A stretch of 37,242 nt of DNA from Klebsiella pneumoniae (GTDB taxonomy: Bacteria > Pseudomonadota > Gammaproteobacteria > Burkholderiales > SG8-39): assembly GCA_945906755.1 (NCBI GenBank), contig CAMDRJ010000009.1, positions 1 through 37,242 on the forward strand, written 5' to 3'. The notes under the pieces are model-generated. The model was not told where the DNA came from and searched no databases. It was given only the letters and a program-made list of their open reading frames with translations. Positions within the stretch are counted from its first letter, which is position 1, and each line of letters opens with the position of its first letter. The translations under genes were made by a program, and so were the position numbers. Positions 6,708-15,220 of this stretch are shown one piece after another.

Positions 6708-8627
6708 ATGAATCCACGCCGCCTCCTCGCCTTTCTTCATGATCTGATTGCCTCTGCACTGGCGTGGGTGTTGGCGTATTTGCTGCGATTCAATTTCGAG
6801 ATCCCAGCCGACTTCGAGGCGGTGCTGGTCACCAATATTGGTATCGTCGTCGTGATACAGGCGATGATTTTCTATGCGTTTGGTCTGTACCGCGGCGTGT
6901 GGCGATTCGCGAGTCTTCCAGACCTCAGGCGAATCATCATGGCGGCCGGCACGTGCGCGCTGGCGACGCCCACTGCACTCGCCCTGAGCCTCAGCTTGCA
7001 GGGTGTCCCGCGATCCATTCTGGTGCTCGACCCTATCTTGTTGATGCTTATTCTTGCCGGCAGCCGCATCGCGTACCGGGTCTGGAAAGAAGGCAATCTT
7101 GTCTCATTGCGATCGCTCGATGGCAAGTATGTTTTGATCCTTGGCGGCGGTGATGCTGCCGAGATGCTGCTGCGCACGCTTGCCACGAATCGCGAATGGC
7201 GCGCGGTTGGACTGCTCGATGATTCGATTCGCCGGCATGGTGCGCTTATTCGAGGCGTCCCAGTGCTTGGCGCACTCGACACCATCGCCAAGCACGCTGC
7301 GCACTTCGGCGTCAAACACGCGATCGTCGCCATGCCCTCGGCGCTCCCCTCGGAGCGTCGGCGCGCAGTTCAGCTGGCAACCGCAGCAGGACTGTCCGTC
7401 CTTACAGTTCCAGCGATGGCGGATTTGGTGAGCGGCAAAGTCTCGGTGTCGGAGGTCCGCCGCGTGGATGTCGAAGACTTGCTCGGGCGCGAACAAGTGC
7501 AGCTCGACGATGCGGGCATTCGCAGCTACTTGAGTGGCAAGACCGCGATGGTGACGGGCGCGGGCGGCTCGATCGGGTCGGAGCTTTGCCGGCAGATTGC
7601 GCGCTACGCGCCACGCGCGCTGGTGTTCTTCGAGGCGAGCGAATTCGCGCTCTACCGAATGGAACAGGAGTTCCGCGCGAATCACCCCGACTTGCCCATC
7701 ATTTGTATTGCGGGTGACGTGCGCGATGCGAAGCGCATCGAATCGATCATCGCGAAGCATTCGCCCGATGTCATTTTCCATGCCGCCGCGTACAAACACG
7801 TCCCGTTGATGGAAGAACACAACGCCTGGGAAGCCGTGCGAAACAACGTGCTGGGAACACTCACTGTCGCCGACGCCGCCGCACGAGCCGGTGTCGGCAA
7901 ATTCGTAATGGTCTCGACCGACAAGGCGGTCAATCCCGTCAACGTGATGGGCGCAACCAAACGACTAGCGGAGATGATCTGCCAGTCGCTGCAACAAAGT
8001 GCGACCACCCGTTTTGTCATGGTGCGCTTCGGCAATGTGCTTGGCAGCGCGGGTAGCGTCATTCCGAAATTTCGCGAACAGATCGCGGCGGGCGGCCCGG
8101 TCACCGTCACCCATCCGGACATTCAGCGTTACTTCATGTCGATTCCGGAAGCCAGTCTACTCACCATGCAGGCCGGCGCAATGGGCGCCGGCGGCGAGAT
8201 CTTCGTGCTCGACATGGGCGAGCCGGTGAAGATTGTCGATCTCGCGCGCGACATGATTCGCCTCTCCGGATTTTCGGAGCGCGATATAAAAATCGCGTTC
8301 ACTGGCCTGCGCCCCGGCGAGAAGCTGTTCGAGGAATTACTCGCCGATAGCGAGACAAGCCTAGCGACACCGCATCCGAAATTGCGCATCGCCAAGGCGC
8401 GTGCGGCCGGGAAAGAAGAATGGCTGGAAGCATTGCGGCGCTGGCTGGCGCAGTCGCCGGTCAACGATGACGCGGTTGTGAGAGAAGAGTTGGTTCGGTG
8501 GGTGCCGGAGTATGTGGCGATGCAAAATGCGGCGCCACGCGTACAAGAGGAAAACGGGGCGTTGCGCAGTACCGCGGCATCGATCGCTACCGTGAACAAC
8601 ATTGGCGTAGCGGTCGTGCGCCTGTGA
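6708..8627 (+). CDS. Membrane-bound nucleotide-sugar 4,6-dehydratase (FlaA1/WbpM/CapD-like)
   Basis: This 639-residue protein belongs to the long, membrane-anchored dehydratases that convert UDP-GlcNAc-type sugars to 4-keto-6-deoxy products for O-antigen, capsule or glycan synthesis. About four transmembrane segments fill residues 10-125. A first Rossmann-like domain starts at YVLILGGGDA (141-150). A second has TGAGGSIG (283-290), STDKA (403-407) and MGATK (414-418). In this subgroup the usual catalytic Tyr is replaced by Met, and Met414/Lys418 fit that pattern. The GLRPGEKLFEELL motif near the C-terminus is also typical. It is convergent with the UDP-GlcNAc 2-epimerase gene, 21 bases away. 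Substrate and stereochemistry (C5-inverting or retaining) cannot be told from sequence. Confidence 0.88.
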   Translation: MNPRRLLAFLHDLIASALAWVLAYLLRFNFEIPADFEAVLVTNIGIVVVIQAMIFYAFGLYRGVWRFASLPDLRRIIMAAGTCALATPTALALSLSLQGVPRSILVLDPILLMLILAGSRIAYRVWKEGNLVSLRSLDGKYVLILGGGDAAEMLLRTLATNREWRAVGLLDDSIRRHGALIRGVPVLGALDTIAKHAAHFGVKHAIVAMPSALPSERRRAVQLATAAGLSVLTVPAMADLVSGKVSVSEVRRVDVEDLLGREQVQLDDAGIRSYLSGKTAMVTGAGGSIGSELCRQIARYAPRALVFFEASEFALYRMEQEFRANHPDLPIICIAGDVRDAKRIESIIAKHSPDVIFHAAAYKHVPLMEEHNAWEAVRNNVLGTLTVADAAARAGVGKFVMVSTDKAVNPVNVMGATKRLAEMICQSLQQSATTRFVMVRFGNVLGSAGSVIPKFREQIAAGGPVTVTHPDIQRYFMSIPEASLLTMQAGAMGAGGEIFVLDMGEPVKIVDLARDMIRLSGFSERDIKIAFTGLRPGEKLFEELLADSETSLATPHPKLRIAKARAAGKEEWLEALRRWLAQSPVNDDAVVREELVRWVPEYVAMQNAAPRVQEENGALRSTAASIATVNNIGVAVVRL

Positions 8628-8648
8628 CAACGGCCCACCCCGAACTCG

Positions 8649-9824
8649 TTACGGTCGCCTCCTCGCGTCCCGAGCCTTATGCTCGGCAAGCCACGCCACC
8701 AAGTGCGCCGCGATGCGCTCTGAAGCACGCCCGTCCCAAAACTTCGGTACGCGCCCGCCCTTGCCGCCGGCGCGAAGGATCTCATCGACGAGGCGAAGAA
8801 TCAGTACACGGTCGGCACCCACCAGCGTGTTGGATCCTTCGTCGATCGTAATCGGACGCTCGGTGTTATCGCGCATCGTCAGACAGGGAACCGCAAGTGC
8901 AGTTGTTTCTTCCTGGATGCCGCCTGAATCGGTGAGGACCAGCAAGGCGCCATCCATCAGTCCCAGCATTTCCAAATAGCCCTGCGGCGGCAAGCATGCG
9001 ATCCGTGCCGACGCCAGCGCCGATGTGAGCCCGAACCGCTCAATATTCGCGCGAGTGCGTGGATGCAATGGCCAAATAAGCGGTACGCGCCTGCTCACTT
9101 CGACCAGCGTGCCGATCGCCGCACGCAGAGCCCCCACGTCATCAACATTGGACGGGCGATGCAGTGTCACCACGCCATAGCCCTTGCACTTGCCAAATAA
9201 CGACGGATCGATGTTTCCCTTCGACAAGGTCTGCGCGACCGGAATCGCTCTGGCCCGACTTGAGAGCAATGAATCGATCATCACATTGCCGACGAAGTGC
9301 ACACGATCAGCGCCAATGCCTTCCCGAGTGAGGTTGCCAAGCGCTGTCTCCCCGGTCGTGTAAAGAACATCGGAAATCTGGTCGGTGAGGATGCGATTGA
9401 TCTCCTCTGGCATCGCGCGATCAAAGCTACGCAGCCCAGCCTCGACGTGCACCACTGGAACCTGTTTCTTGGCCGCCACGAGTGCGCATGCGATCGTTGA
9501 ATTGACATCGCCGACAACCACGACGCAGCTGGGTTTGTGGGCATCCACGACCGGCTCGAATCGGCGCATGACCTCGGCCGTTTGCACTGCATGCGATGCC
9601 GATCCGACTTCCAGATTGACATCTGGATTAGGCAACGCGAGGTCTTGAAAAAGCTGATCGCTCATCGCTGCGTCGTAGTGCTGACCGGTGTGTACGAGCA
9701 GCGCTTTCGGCGCACCGGCTTGTGCACCCAGCGCACGCAGGATCGGCGCCATCTTCATGAAGTTCGGCCGCGCACCGACGATGCAAAGGATGGGGCGGGA
9801 TTCGTGTCCTGGTACTGTCATCAT
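8649..9824 (-). CDS. wecB: UDP-N-acetylglucosamine 2-epimerase (non-hydrolysing)
   Basis: The enzyme interconverts UDP-GlcNAc and UDP-ManNAc, supplying ManNAc-derived sugars for surface polysaccharide. The 391-residue length is normal. The GARPNFMKMAPIL N-terminus, the HVEAGLRSFDRAMPEE segment, LTDSGGIQEE and the MRDNTERPIT segment are the recognised family motifs. Start candidates at 9824 and 9821 are adjacent ATG codons. The first overlaps the stop of a small upstream lipoprotein gene as ATGA, which favours it and implies coupled translation. With the 4,6-dehydratase and UDP-GlcA 4-epimerase in this window it points to a complex extracellular glycan, although no glycosyltransferase or flippase is present here. 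Confidence 0.93.
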   Translation of the reverse strand: MMTVPGHESRPILCIVGARPNFMKMAPILRALGAQAGAPKALLVHTGQHYDAAMSDQLFQDLALPNPDVNLEVGSASHAVQTAEVMRRFEPVVDAHKPSCVVVVGDVNSTIACALVAAKKQVPVVHVEAGLRSFDRAMPEEINRILTDQISDVLYTTGETALGNLTREGIGADRVHFVGNVMIDSLLSSRARAIPVAQTLSKGNIDPSLFGKCKGYGVVTLHRPSNVDDVGALRAAIGTLVEVSRRVPLIWPLHPRTRANIERFGLTSALASARIACLPPQGYLEMLGLMDGALLVLTDSGGIQEETTALAVPCLTMRDNTERPITIDEGSNTLVGADRVLILRLVDEILRAGGKGGRVPKFWDGRASERIAAHLVAWLAEHKARDARRRP

Positions 9825-9976
9825 TGAATCGCTCTGACTCCTGAAGCCAATGCTTCATCCACTGATTGGGATGGCGCCGTTTCCACATACCGGACTGTTG
9901 CTGGCCGCACCACACACGCTGCGGCAAGCATCGCGGCAAGGACCACTGCCGCCGCCGTTCGAATAATCGATTTCAT
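9821..9976 (-). CDS. Small putative lipoprotein (51 residues) coupled to wecB
   Basis: This short frame starts at ATG 9976 with a strong GAGGAG ribosome-binding site 5 bases upstream and stops at TGA 9821-9823, overlapping the wecB start as ATGA. The peptide begins MKSIIRTAAAVVLAAMLAAA and then has Cys21, a lipoprotein-type signal. A mature part of about 30 residues follows, rich in Val, Ala and Ser, with a VDEALASGVRAIQ end that looks helical. No family is recognised. Good initiation signals, the export signal and the overlap with a real gene support expression. It resembles small entericidin-like lipoproteins only in size and signal. Its role may be mainly to drive translation of wecB. Confidence 0.6.
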   Translation of the reverse strand: MKSIIRTAAAVVLAAMLAAACVVRPATVRYVETAPSQSVDEALASGVRAIQ

Positions 9977-10060
9977 GTTGCTCCTCAATGCGGCCGGGTT
10001 CGAGAGCGATCAGCGCCGACACGATCAATCTGCGATCGCGCATTGCGGCGGGGACGCCTT

Positions 10061-10103
10061 GATCCTAGACGCCGTGATCCTAGACGATTTGATCGTGGCG
10101 GTA
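10061..10103. repeat. Short tandem repeat, 15-base period, in the wecB-livF gap
   Basis: GATCCTAGACG occurs at 10061-10071 and 10076-10086, within a 15-base period that continues weakly to 10103 (TTGATCGTGG). It lies in the 245-base non-coding gap 9977-10221 between the small lipoprotein gene and the end of livF. I see no gene in that gap on either strand. Confidence 0.5.
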
Positions 10104-10200
10104 CCGTCTGGAGAAAGCAGATTCGCGAAGTAATCAACCCGATGCCGAAAATCGCGCCGAAGAAAAATTCGTCGGCGCTATTGGCGATCTAAAGTGTGAT

Positions 10201-10219
10201 CGCGCGTAGCGGACGCGCG
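10201..10219 (-). terminator. Hairpin just after livF
   Basis: CGCGCG (10201-10206) and CGCGCG (10214-10219) form a 6-base stem with a 7-base loop, starting 3 bases beyond the livF stop in the direction of transcription. No U-run follows, only a short ACTTTAG, so it is at best a weak intrinsic terminator or an mRNA 3'-end stabiliser for the liv operon. Confidence 0.35.
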
Positions 10220-10221
10220 GC

Positions 10222-10866
10222 TCAGCCCGCCACAATGCTGCCGCGCTCGATGACGAACTTGCGATCAAGCAGTGGCGCGACGTGGATGTCGTTCGACTCG
10301 GCCACCAGTACCGATTCGCCCTTCTTTTTCAGGTCGGACATGATCTCGACCATGCGCTGCGCAAATACCGGCGCGATGCCTTCGCTTGGCTCATCAAGCA
10401 TCAAGAGGCGCGTGCCCGCCATCAGCGCGCGGGCGAAGGCAACGAACTTTTGTTGTCCGCCGGAAAGCTCGGTAGCACCGCGCATACGAAAGGCCTTCAC
10501 CTCCGGCATGAGCTGATAGATCCACTCGAGACGTTGCTGAGCGTCCTTGGCACCGGTGGTCCAGGTCGGCAACAAGATGTTTTCTTCGGCGGTCAGGGCG
10601 GGCACCAGGCGCCGGTCTTCCGGCATGAAACCGATGCCAAGATGCGCGCGCCGGTGTGGGGCTTCCTTGCCAAGATCCGCGCCATTGAACGACAACGTAC
10701 CGCTACGTGCTGCCAACGCACCCATAACAGCACGCATCAGGGTAGTCTTGCCGGCGCCATTGCGGCCGATCAGCCCGCACATGGTGCCCGCTGGCACTTC
10801 GAGATTGATATCGCGCAGGATCTGCGTGGGGCCGATATCGACGGCAAGGCCTGCGAGCTTAAGCAT
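10222..10866 (-). CDS. livF: LIV-type ABC transporter ATPase, LivF-like
   Basis: One of two cytoplasmic ATPases powering the branched-chain amino acid/carboxylate-type importer encoded here. Walker A is GRNGAGKTT (34-42), the signature is LSGGQQK, and Walker B is LLMLDEP followed by SEGIAP, characteristic of LivF. At 214 residues it is about 20 shorter than typical LivF proteins; the shortening is at the C-terminal end. It overlaps the livG-like gene by 8 bases and is last in the operon. In this class the binding protein decides specificity, so the ligand need not be leucine, isoleucine or valine. Confidence 0.9.
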   Translation of the reverse strand: MLKLAGLAVDIGPTQILRDINLEVPAGTMCGLIGRNGAGKTTLMRAVMGALAARSGTLSFNGADLGKEAPHRRAHLGIGFMPEDRRLVPALTAEENILLPTWTTGAKDAQQRLEWIYQLMPEVKAFRMRGATELSGGQQKFVAFARALMAGTRLLMLDEPSEGIAPVFAQRMVEIMSDLKKKGESVLVAESNDIHVAPLLDRKFVIERGSIVAG

Positions 10867-11635
10867 GCGCCGGACCCCGTGTGCGGTGATGCTCTTGACC
10901 GATGACGAATTCCTTCACCTTGGGATCTTGGAGTGCCACCGCGGCCGGGGCATCGCAGATGATTTCGCCTTGATAGAACGCGAGCACGCGGCTTACATAG
11001 CGTTCGACGATCTCCATGTCGTGCTCGATGAACAGCACGGTGGTCTTTTCTTCGCGCAGCGCCGCCATGATGATGTCCATGATGCCGAATTTCTCTTCGA
11101 CGCTGATGCCACTGGTTGGCTCATCGAGCATCAGGAGCTTTGGTTTGCGCACGGTGGCCATCGCGATGTCCAGCAGCTTTCGCACGCCTTGGGGCAGTGC
11201 AGTGGCGCGCACATCGCGATACTCGCTGATCCGGTAACGCGCCAATTGCGCTTCGACGCGTTGGGTGCGCGCGGCATTTTCGATGTTACGCAGCAAACCC
11301 CAGCCGCGTTCTTCGGCAATGCCATAGGCGATCAGCATGTTCTCGAAAACAGTTTCGGAGGTAAATACCTGCGCCACCTGGAACGAGCGGCAAACGCCCA
11401 GCTTGGTGATGTCGCGGGGCTTCAAGCCGACGATATTCTTGCCGAGGAACTCGATCGCGCCCGCCGAGGGCTTGAGGTAGCCGGTCACCATGTTGACGAA
11501 CGTGGTCTTGCCGGCGCCATTGGCACCGATGACGCCAATCGTTTCGCCTTCGGCGATATTGACGTTGATGTTGGCGGCCGCGACCACACCGCCGAAGGTC
11601 TTGTGCAAATCGCGGACATCGAGCACGGTACTCAT
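10859..11635 (-). CDS. livG: LIV-type ABC transporter ATPase, LivG-like
   Basis: The second ATPase of the importer, 258 residues. Walker A is GANGAGKTT, Walker B LLMLDEPTSG, and the C-terminal VLFIEHDMEIVERYVSRV segment is typical of LivG. The start at 11635 was chosen because it overlaps the livM stop as ATGA; a longer frame to 11674 would lie inside livM. The signature region is degenerate: where family members usually have LSxGxQR, this protein reads LPQGVRKLLDIAMA. That variant is seen in some LIV-type ATPases and is probably functional, but it is worth noting. The neighbours livM and livF overlap it on both sides. Confidence 0.9.
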   Translation of the reverse strand: MSTVLDVRDLHKTFGGVVAAANINVNIAEGETIGVIGANGAGKTTFVNMVTGYLKPSAGAIEFLGKNIVGLKPRDITKLGVCRSFQVAQVFTSETVFENMLIAYGIAEERGWGLLRNIENAARTQRVEAQLARYRISEYRDVRATALPQGVRKLLDIAMATVRKPKLLMLDEPTSGISVEEKFGIMDIIMAALREEKTTVLFIEHDMEIVERYVSRVLAFYQGEIICDAPAAVALQDPKVKEFVIGQEHHRTRGPAHA

Positions 11636-12582
11636 GACGTCTTGGCATTCCGCAGCCGCGCCATCACCGACCACAACCCGTTCGGCAGGAACATGATGAT
11701 GAGCAGCAACGCGCCACCCATAATCAATTGCCAGAGTTTCGGCGAATATTGGAACGCGAGACTCCGAATGATTTCGAACACGAACGCGCCGATGTAAGTA
11801 GCCGCGACATTCCCCGTGCCGCTCAAGATCGTGATGAAGACGAACTCACCCGAGACGGTCCAGTAAGCCATTGAATCCGGATCGACGATGCCAACCGTCA
11901 TGCCCATCAACACGCCACCGAAACCGGCGAGCAATGCGGAGATCACGTACTTCACATGCACAGCGCGGTGCGCCGAGTAACCGAGATATTCGAGCCGGAT
12001 TTCATTTTCGCGCACGGCGGTGCTCATCGCGCCCAAGGTCGACTTCATGTAGAGATGCACCGCAACCGAGAAAAGCCAGGTCAGCACGATCGCGAAGAAG
12101 TAGATCGCAAGCTTGCTTTGATCGCCGGCGAACACCATGCCGAAGAATCGCGGTGCGGCGATCGACAGGCCATCGGTGCTGCCCAATGCTTCGGTTTTGG
12201 CGAGCAAGCCCCACAGCACCATCGAAAACGCCATGTTGAGCAGCGCAAAGAAAATGCCGCGATATTGGCGCAGCAAAAATCCAAGCAGGAAGGCGAGCAC
12301 GCCGCTTGCGATCAATCCGGCGGCGACCATCGCAAATGCATCATTCACGATCATGCGCTGCATGAAGACCGCGCCATAGGCGCCCGCCGCGAAATACAAC
12401 GCATGGCCGAAAGAAATCAAGCCGGTGCGCCAGAGCACCAGCAGGCCAAGCGCCACCGCACCGCGCGCAAAGCTCTGCAAGAAGATGAAGAGCATCCAAT
12501 TCGGAATCAATGCGGCCAACACCGCCAATACGACGGCGGCAATCGACAATCCGATGACGGTGCGATCGGCAAGGCGGTTCAT
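11632..12582 (-). CDS. livM: LIV-type ABC transporter permease, LivM-like
   Basis: Inner-membrane permease of 316 residues with about eight to nine hydrophobic segments. The conserved permease segment GLISFGHALYFAAGAY near residue 55 is the LivM hallmark. It pairs with the LivH-like permease to form the translocation channel. ATG at 12582 overlaps the livH stop as ATGA, and the stop overlaps the livG start in the same way. Translation of the four transport genes livH-livM-livG-livF therefore seems tightly coupled. Confidence 0.92.
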   Translation of the reverse strand: MNRLADRTVIGLSIAAVVLAVLAALIPNWMLFIFLQSFARGAVALGLLVLWRTGLISFGHALYFAAGAYGAVFMQRMIVNDAFAMVAAGLIASGVLAFLLGFLLRQYRGIFFALLNMAFSMVLWGLLAKTEALGSTDGLSIAAPRFFGMVFAGDQSKLAIYFFAIVLTWLFSVAVHLYMKSTLGAMSTAVRENEIRLEYLGYSAHRAVHVKYVISALLAGFGGVLMGMTVGIVDPDSMAYWTVSGEFVFITILSGTGNVAATYIGAFVFEIIRSLAFQYSPKLWQLIMGGALLLIIMFLPNGLWSVMARLRNAKTS

Positions 12583-13475
12583 ATCTTCCTCGCCTTCACT
12601 GGCACGAACAGGCCTTCCGGACGGAAGATCAGCACGCCGGCCATGATGATGTAGATCACGAACAACTCAATCGACGGCAACAGATGCACCGCCGCCGCGC
12701 GCGAAATGCCGACGATCACCGCACCAATCAGCGCGCCGGGAATGCTGCCCATACCGCCGATCACCACCACGGCAAACGCGATGACGATGACCTCAACGCC
12801 GATCCCGGGCAACACCGAAATGGTCGGTGCGAGGTAAGCACCGCCCAGTGCCGCAAGGATGGAACCAAGGATGAACGTGGTGAGAAATACCGCAGTCACG
12901 TTGATGCCCATGGCGCGGCTCACTTCACGATCGTAAATCACCGCAAGCAGCATCTTGCCCCAGGTGGTGCGACGCAGCGCGTACCAAAGCGACAGCGCCA
13001 ACACGCCTGAAATCGCGATCATCGACAGATTGTAATTATCGAATTTGAGCCCGGCGATTTGCGTAGCGCCCAGCTCCTGCACCGGTTGCACGGCGTAATA
13101 AGGATCGGTGCCCCAGATAAGAAGGATCACATCCTCCAAGGCGAGGAATGCCGCGAACGTCGCGAGCACCACGATGTGTTCATCGCGATCGTACAAATAC
13201 TTGAGGAGACAACGCTCGATGATCAATCCGAGCACGATGCCGACGACTGCCGCCGACACCACGATAATGAGAAAGCCGCCGTATGCGGGCCATCCAGCCT
13301 TGTACCAGGCGCCGATCAGCATGGCGGCCAGATACGCGCCGAACGCGAAGAACGAACCGTGCGCCGTGTTGAGAACGCGCTGGACACCGAAGATGACGGT
13401 AAGCCCTACCGCCACCATGAACAGGTAAGACGCGTAGACAAGCCCGTCGACCAGAATAACTGCGAGCAATTGCAC
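12579..13475 (-). CDS. livH: LIV-type ABC transporter permease, LivH-like
   Basis: Inner-membrane permease of 298 residues with about eight hydrophobic segments. The segment GVQRVLNTAHGSFFAFGAYLA is the LivH signature, and VVIGGMGSIPGALIGA near the C-terminus is the conserved permease loop. It starts with GTG at 13475, preceded by AAGG eight bases upstream. It lies 227 bases after the binding-protein gene, a gap holding two hairpins, and overlaps livM by 4 bases. Confidence 0.92.
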   Translation of the reverse strand: MQLLAVILVDGLVYASYLFMVAVGLTVIFGVQRVLNTAHGSFFAFGAYLAAMLIGAWYKAGWPAYGGFLIIVVSAAVVGIVLGLIIERCLLKYLYDRDEHIVVLATFAAFLALEDVILLIWGTDPYYAVQPVQELGATQIAGLKFDNYNLSMIAISGVLALSLWYALRRTTWGKMLLAVIYDREVSRAMGINVTAVFLTTFILGSILAALGGAYLAPTISVLPGIGVEVIVIAFAVVVIGGMGSIPGALIGAVIVGISRAAAVHLLPSIELFVIYIIMAGVLIFRPEGLFVPVKARKI

Positions 13476-13524
13476 GAAGTGAGCCTTGCGAGTGAAGCGC
13501 GAATAGTGAGCTACAGGAGCTTCA

Positions 13525-13596
13525 CCGGAAGCGGGACGCGCTTCCGGATCGGCGTACCTGCGTTAGTTCTTAACTGAACAAGGGGGCTCGCCCCCT
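13525..13596 (-). promoter_or_regulatory. Two hairpins between livK and livH
   Basis: CCGGAAGCG (13525-13533) and CGCTTCCGG (13539-13547) form a perfect 9-base stem with a 5-base loop. AGGGGG (13581-13586) and CCCCCT (13591-13596) form a 6-base stem with a CTCG loop. Such intercistronic hairpins often limit read-through and protect the 3' end of the abundant binding-protein mRNA. A third, small one, GCGGC-AA-GCCGC (13683-13694), sits 9 bases after the livK stop. The rest of 13476-13702 shows nothing else. Confidence 0.5.
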
Positions 13597-13702
13597 CGTA
13601 ACTCCCTGAATAGATGGGCACGCTGATTGCGCGGGATAGCTTAATCAGCGCTTCCTTAGTTCTTCCGCTGCGGGTGTACGGTGCGGCAAGCCGCGGCCCG
13701 TT

Positions 13703-15034
13703 CTAGCACTTCGCGCCTTTAATGCCGGCCTTGATCCACTCGGTGGAATCGTGCGCGTCGGCCGGGGGATTCACGCAGTCGGCCGGATAGGTGACAACGT
13801 CTCTTACCATCGGCTCGTTCAATTTCATATCCCAGGAGAGAATGCCCCACATATCTTCGGTCACGGCTTGGTGACCTTTGCTCAGCGACATCCGCACCGT
13901 GCCGGCAAGCGAGGTGAAGGTTGCACCACGCAGAGCGGTAATCACTTGATCGGTACTGGGGAACTTGCCGCCGTTGGCCGCCTGCGCGCGGTCATACGCA
14001 TATTTGGCCCCGAGCACGCCTTGCACATATTGATAGGCCGCTTGCGACGGCTGCTCCTTGAAGCGTGCGCGGTATTCGCGTTGGAACCACACGTTGAGGG
14101 GCGATTTGTTGAGTTCGGTCGAGGCATAGATGCCGTACGGCCCGCGCGCGCCAACCAGCGAACCCATCGGGAACTGCTTGCCGAGGCGATAGACCGCGGA
14201 ATCGCCAACCGTGAAGAGGAACAGCTTGTTATCGAACAGCCCGCGCGGCTGCCCCTGGAAAATCAATGATTCGATATCGCCACCCCATACGCTGGAGTGC
14301 ACGATCTGCTCGGGCGCGCGCAGCATCGCCGAGATTTCCGAACCGAACTGGCCACCGAATAGTTTCGGAAACTGCGGCGCGGTCGTCTGGATCATCTTGG
14401 GCGCCAGCACTTTCATCGACATATCGAAGTCACGCCAGGAATCCTGACCCCAGGCGTAGTTCGGATTGACCCCGGTGTAGCCGTTCTTGTCGCCATACTT
14501 GGCCACGACATACCGGGCCAGCGACAGATTGCTCGCGACCGCATGGTTCATGGTGCGGAACACGTACTTCGGTTCTTTCACCAATTCTTCGAAAACCCGC
14601 GGCGTACCGCAGATCGTAAGCAGCGTGAGAACCTTCAGCTCTTCGGCGACCGGCGCGACGGCGGAACAGCTGCCTGAAGAGACGTAGCCCACCACGATAT
14701 CGACGTTCTCTTTTTGCACCTTGTTGCGCAGTTCGGCGACCTGCTTGGTATTGCCGCCCGACTCGTCATAGATCAGGGTCTTGACGCGCGCACCGCCCAT
14801 GCCTTTGGTGTTGTAGGGGGCCGGCATCGTGCCGGCATTGATCGCATCGATGACCAGTTCGACGCCCTGCTTGCCGGGCACGCCGAAGGCAGGACCGCCC
14901 GCGCCGGTCGTAAAGGTGGGCACCGCCATGGTGATTTCGTCTTTGGCGAGCGCACTGCCCGATCCCATCACCAGCGCCGTAACGAGCGAAGCGCCCAGCG
15001 CGCGTGTGATGCCCCGAAACTTAAGCGTATGCAT
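13703..15034 (-). CDS. LIV-type periplasmic substrate-binding protein
   Basis: A 443-residue periplasmic binding protein of the Peripla_BP_6 type that should deliver the ligand to the LivHMGF importer. A signal peptide covers about residues 1-30 (hydrophobic core followed by GSALAKDE). The segments PAFGVPGKQGVELVIDAINAG and VKTLIYDESGGNTKQVAELRNKV are typical of the family's first lobe, and YVSSGSCSAVAPVAEEL is the ligand-cleft strand. It is longer than classical LivK (about 370). The ribosome-binding site is a full AAGGAGG 5 bases before the ATG, stronger than for other genes of the operon. The ligand is unknown; its divergence from the oxygenase operon suggests an aromatic or heterocyclic carboxylate rather than an amino acid. 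Confidence 0.88.
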   Translation of the reverse strand: MHTLKFRGITRALGASLVTALVMGSGSALAKDEITMAVPTFTTGAGGPAFGVPGKQGVELVIDAINAGTMPAPYNTKGMGGARVKTLIYDESGGNTKQVAELRNKVQKENVDIVVGYVSSGSCSAVAPVAEELKVLTLLTICGTPRVFEELVKEPKYVFRTMNHAVASNLSLARYVVAKYGDKNGYTGVNPNYAWGQDSWRDFDMSMKVLAPKMIQTTAPQFPKLFGGQFGSEISAMLRAPEQIVHSSVWGGDIESLIFQGQPRGLFDNKLFLFTVGDSAVYRLGKQFPMGSLVGARGPYGIYASTELNKSPLNVWFQREYRARFKEQPSQAAYQYVQGVLGAKYAYDRAQAANGGKFPSTDQVITALRGATFTSLAGTVRMSLSKGHQAVTEDMWGILSWDMKLNEPMVRDVVTYPADCVNPPADAHDSTEWIKAGIKGAKC

Positions 15035-15220
15035 TCCATCCTCCTTAAAGACCTGCTTGAATCGCCGAAGACTATCACTTGCCGGGATGGTCTGTCACTC
15101 GGGAGACAATGAGGATCGCCTTTGCGCCGCTTCGCGCCAATGCTGCGATGCACCGTTGCACGGCCCTTGGTGTCTTGGCGCCTTGGTGGTTCAATAGGGC
15201 CGACAGTAGCACCGGGGAAA
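15035..15220. promoter_or_regulatory. Divergent promoter region with an 8-base tandem repeat
   Basis: This region separates the liv operon (minus) from the oxygenase-transporter operon (plus) and must drive both. At 15165-15188 three 8-base units run in tandem, CCTTGGTG, TCTTGGCG and CCTTGGTG (CACCAAGG-like on the other strand). I recall similar CCAAG-repeat tracts as dispersed non-coding sequences in other proteobacteria. No clear sigma-70 hexamer pair stands out, so promoters may be activator-dependent. Confidence 0.45.

Noticed and set aside
9866-10192. Plus-strand frame with an RRRDPRRFDRGG stretch
   Set aside because: It overlaps the small lipoprotein frame, has no ribosome-binding site, and the Arg-rich part arises from the 15-base tandem repeat.
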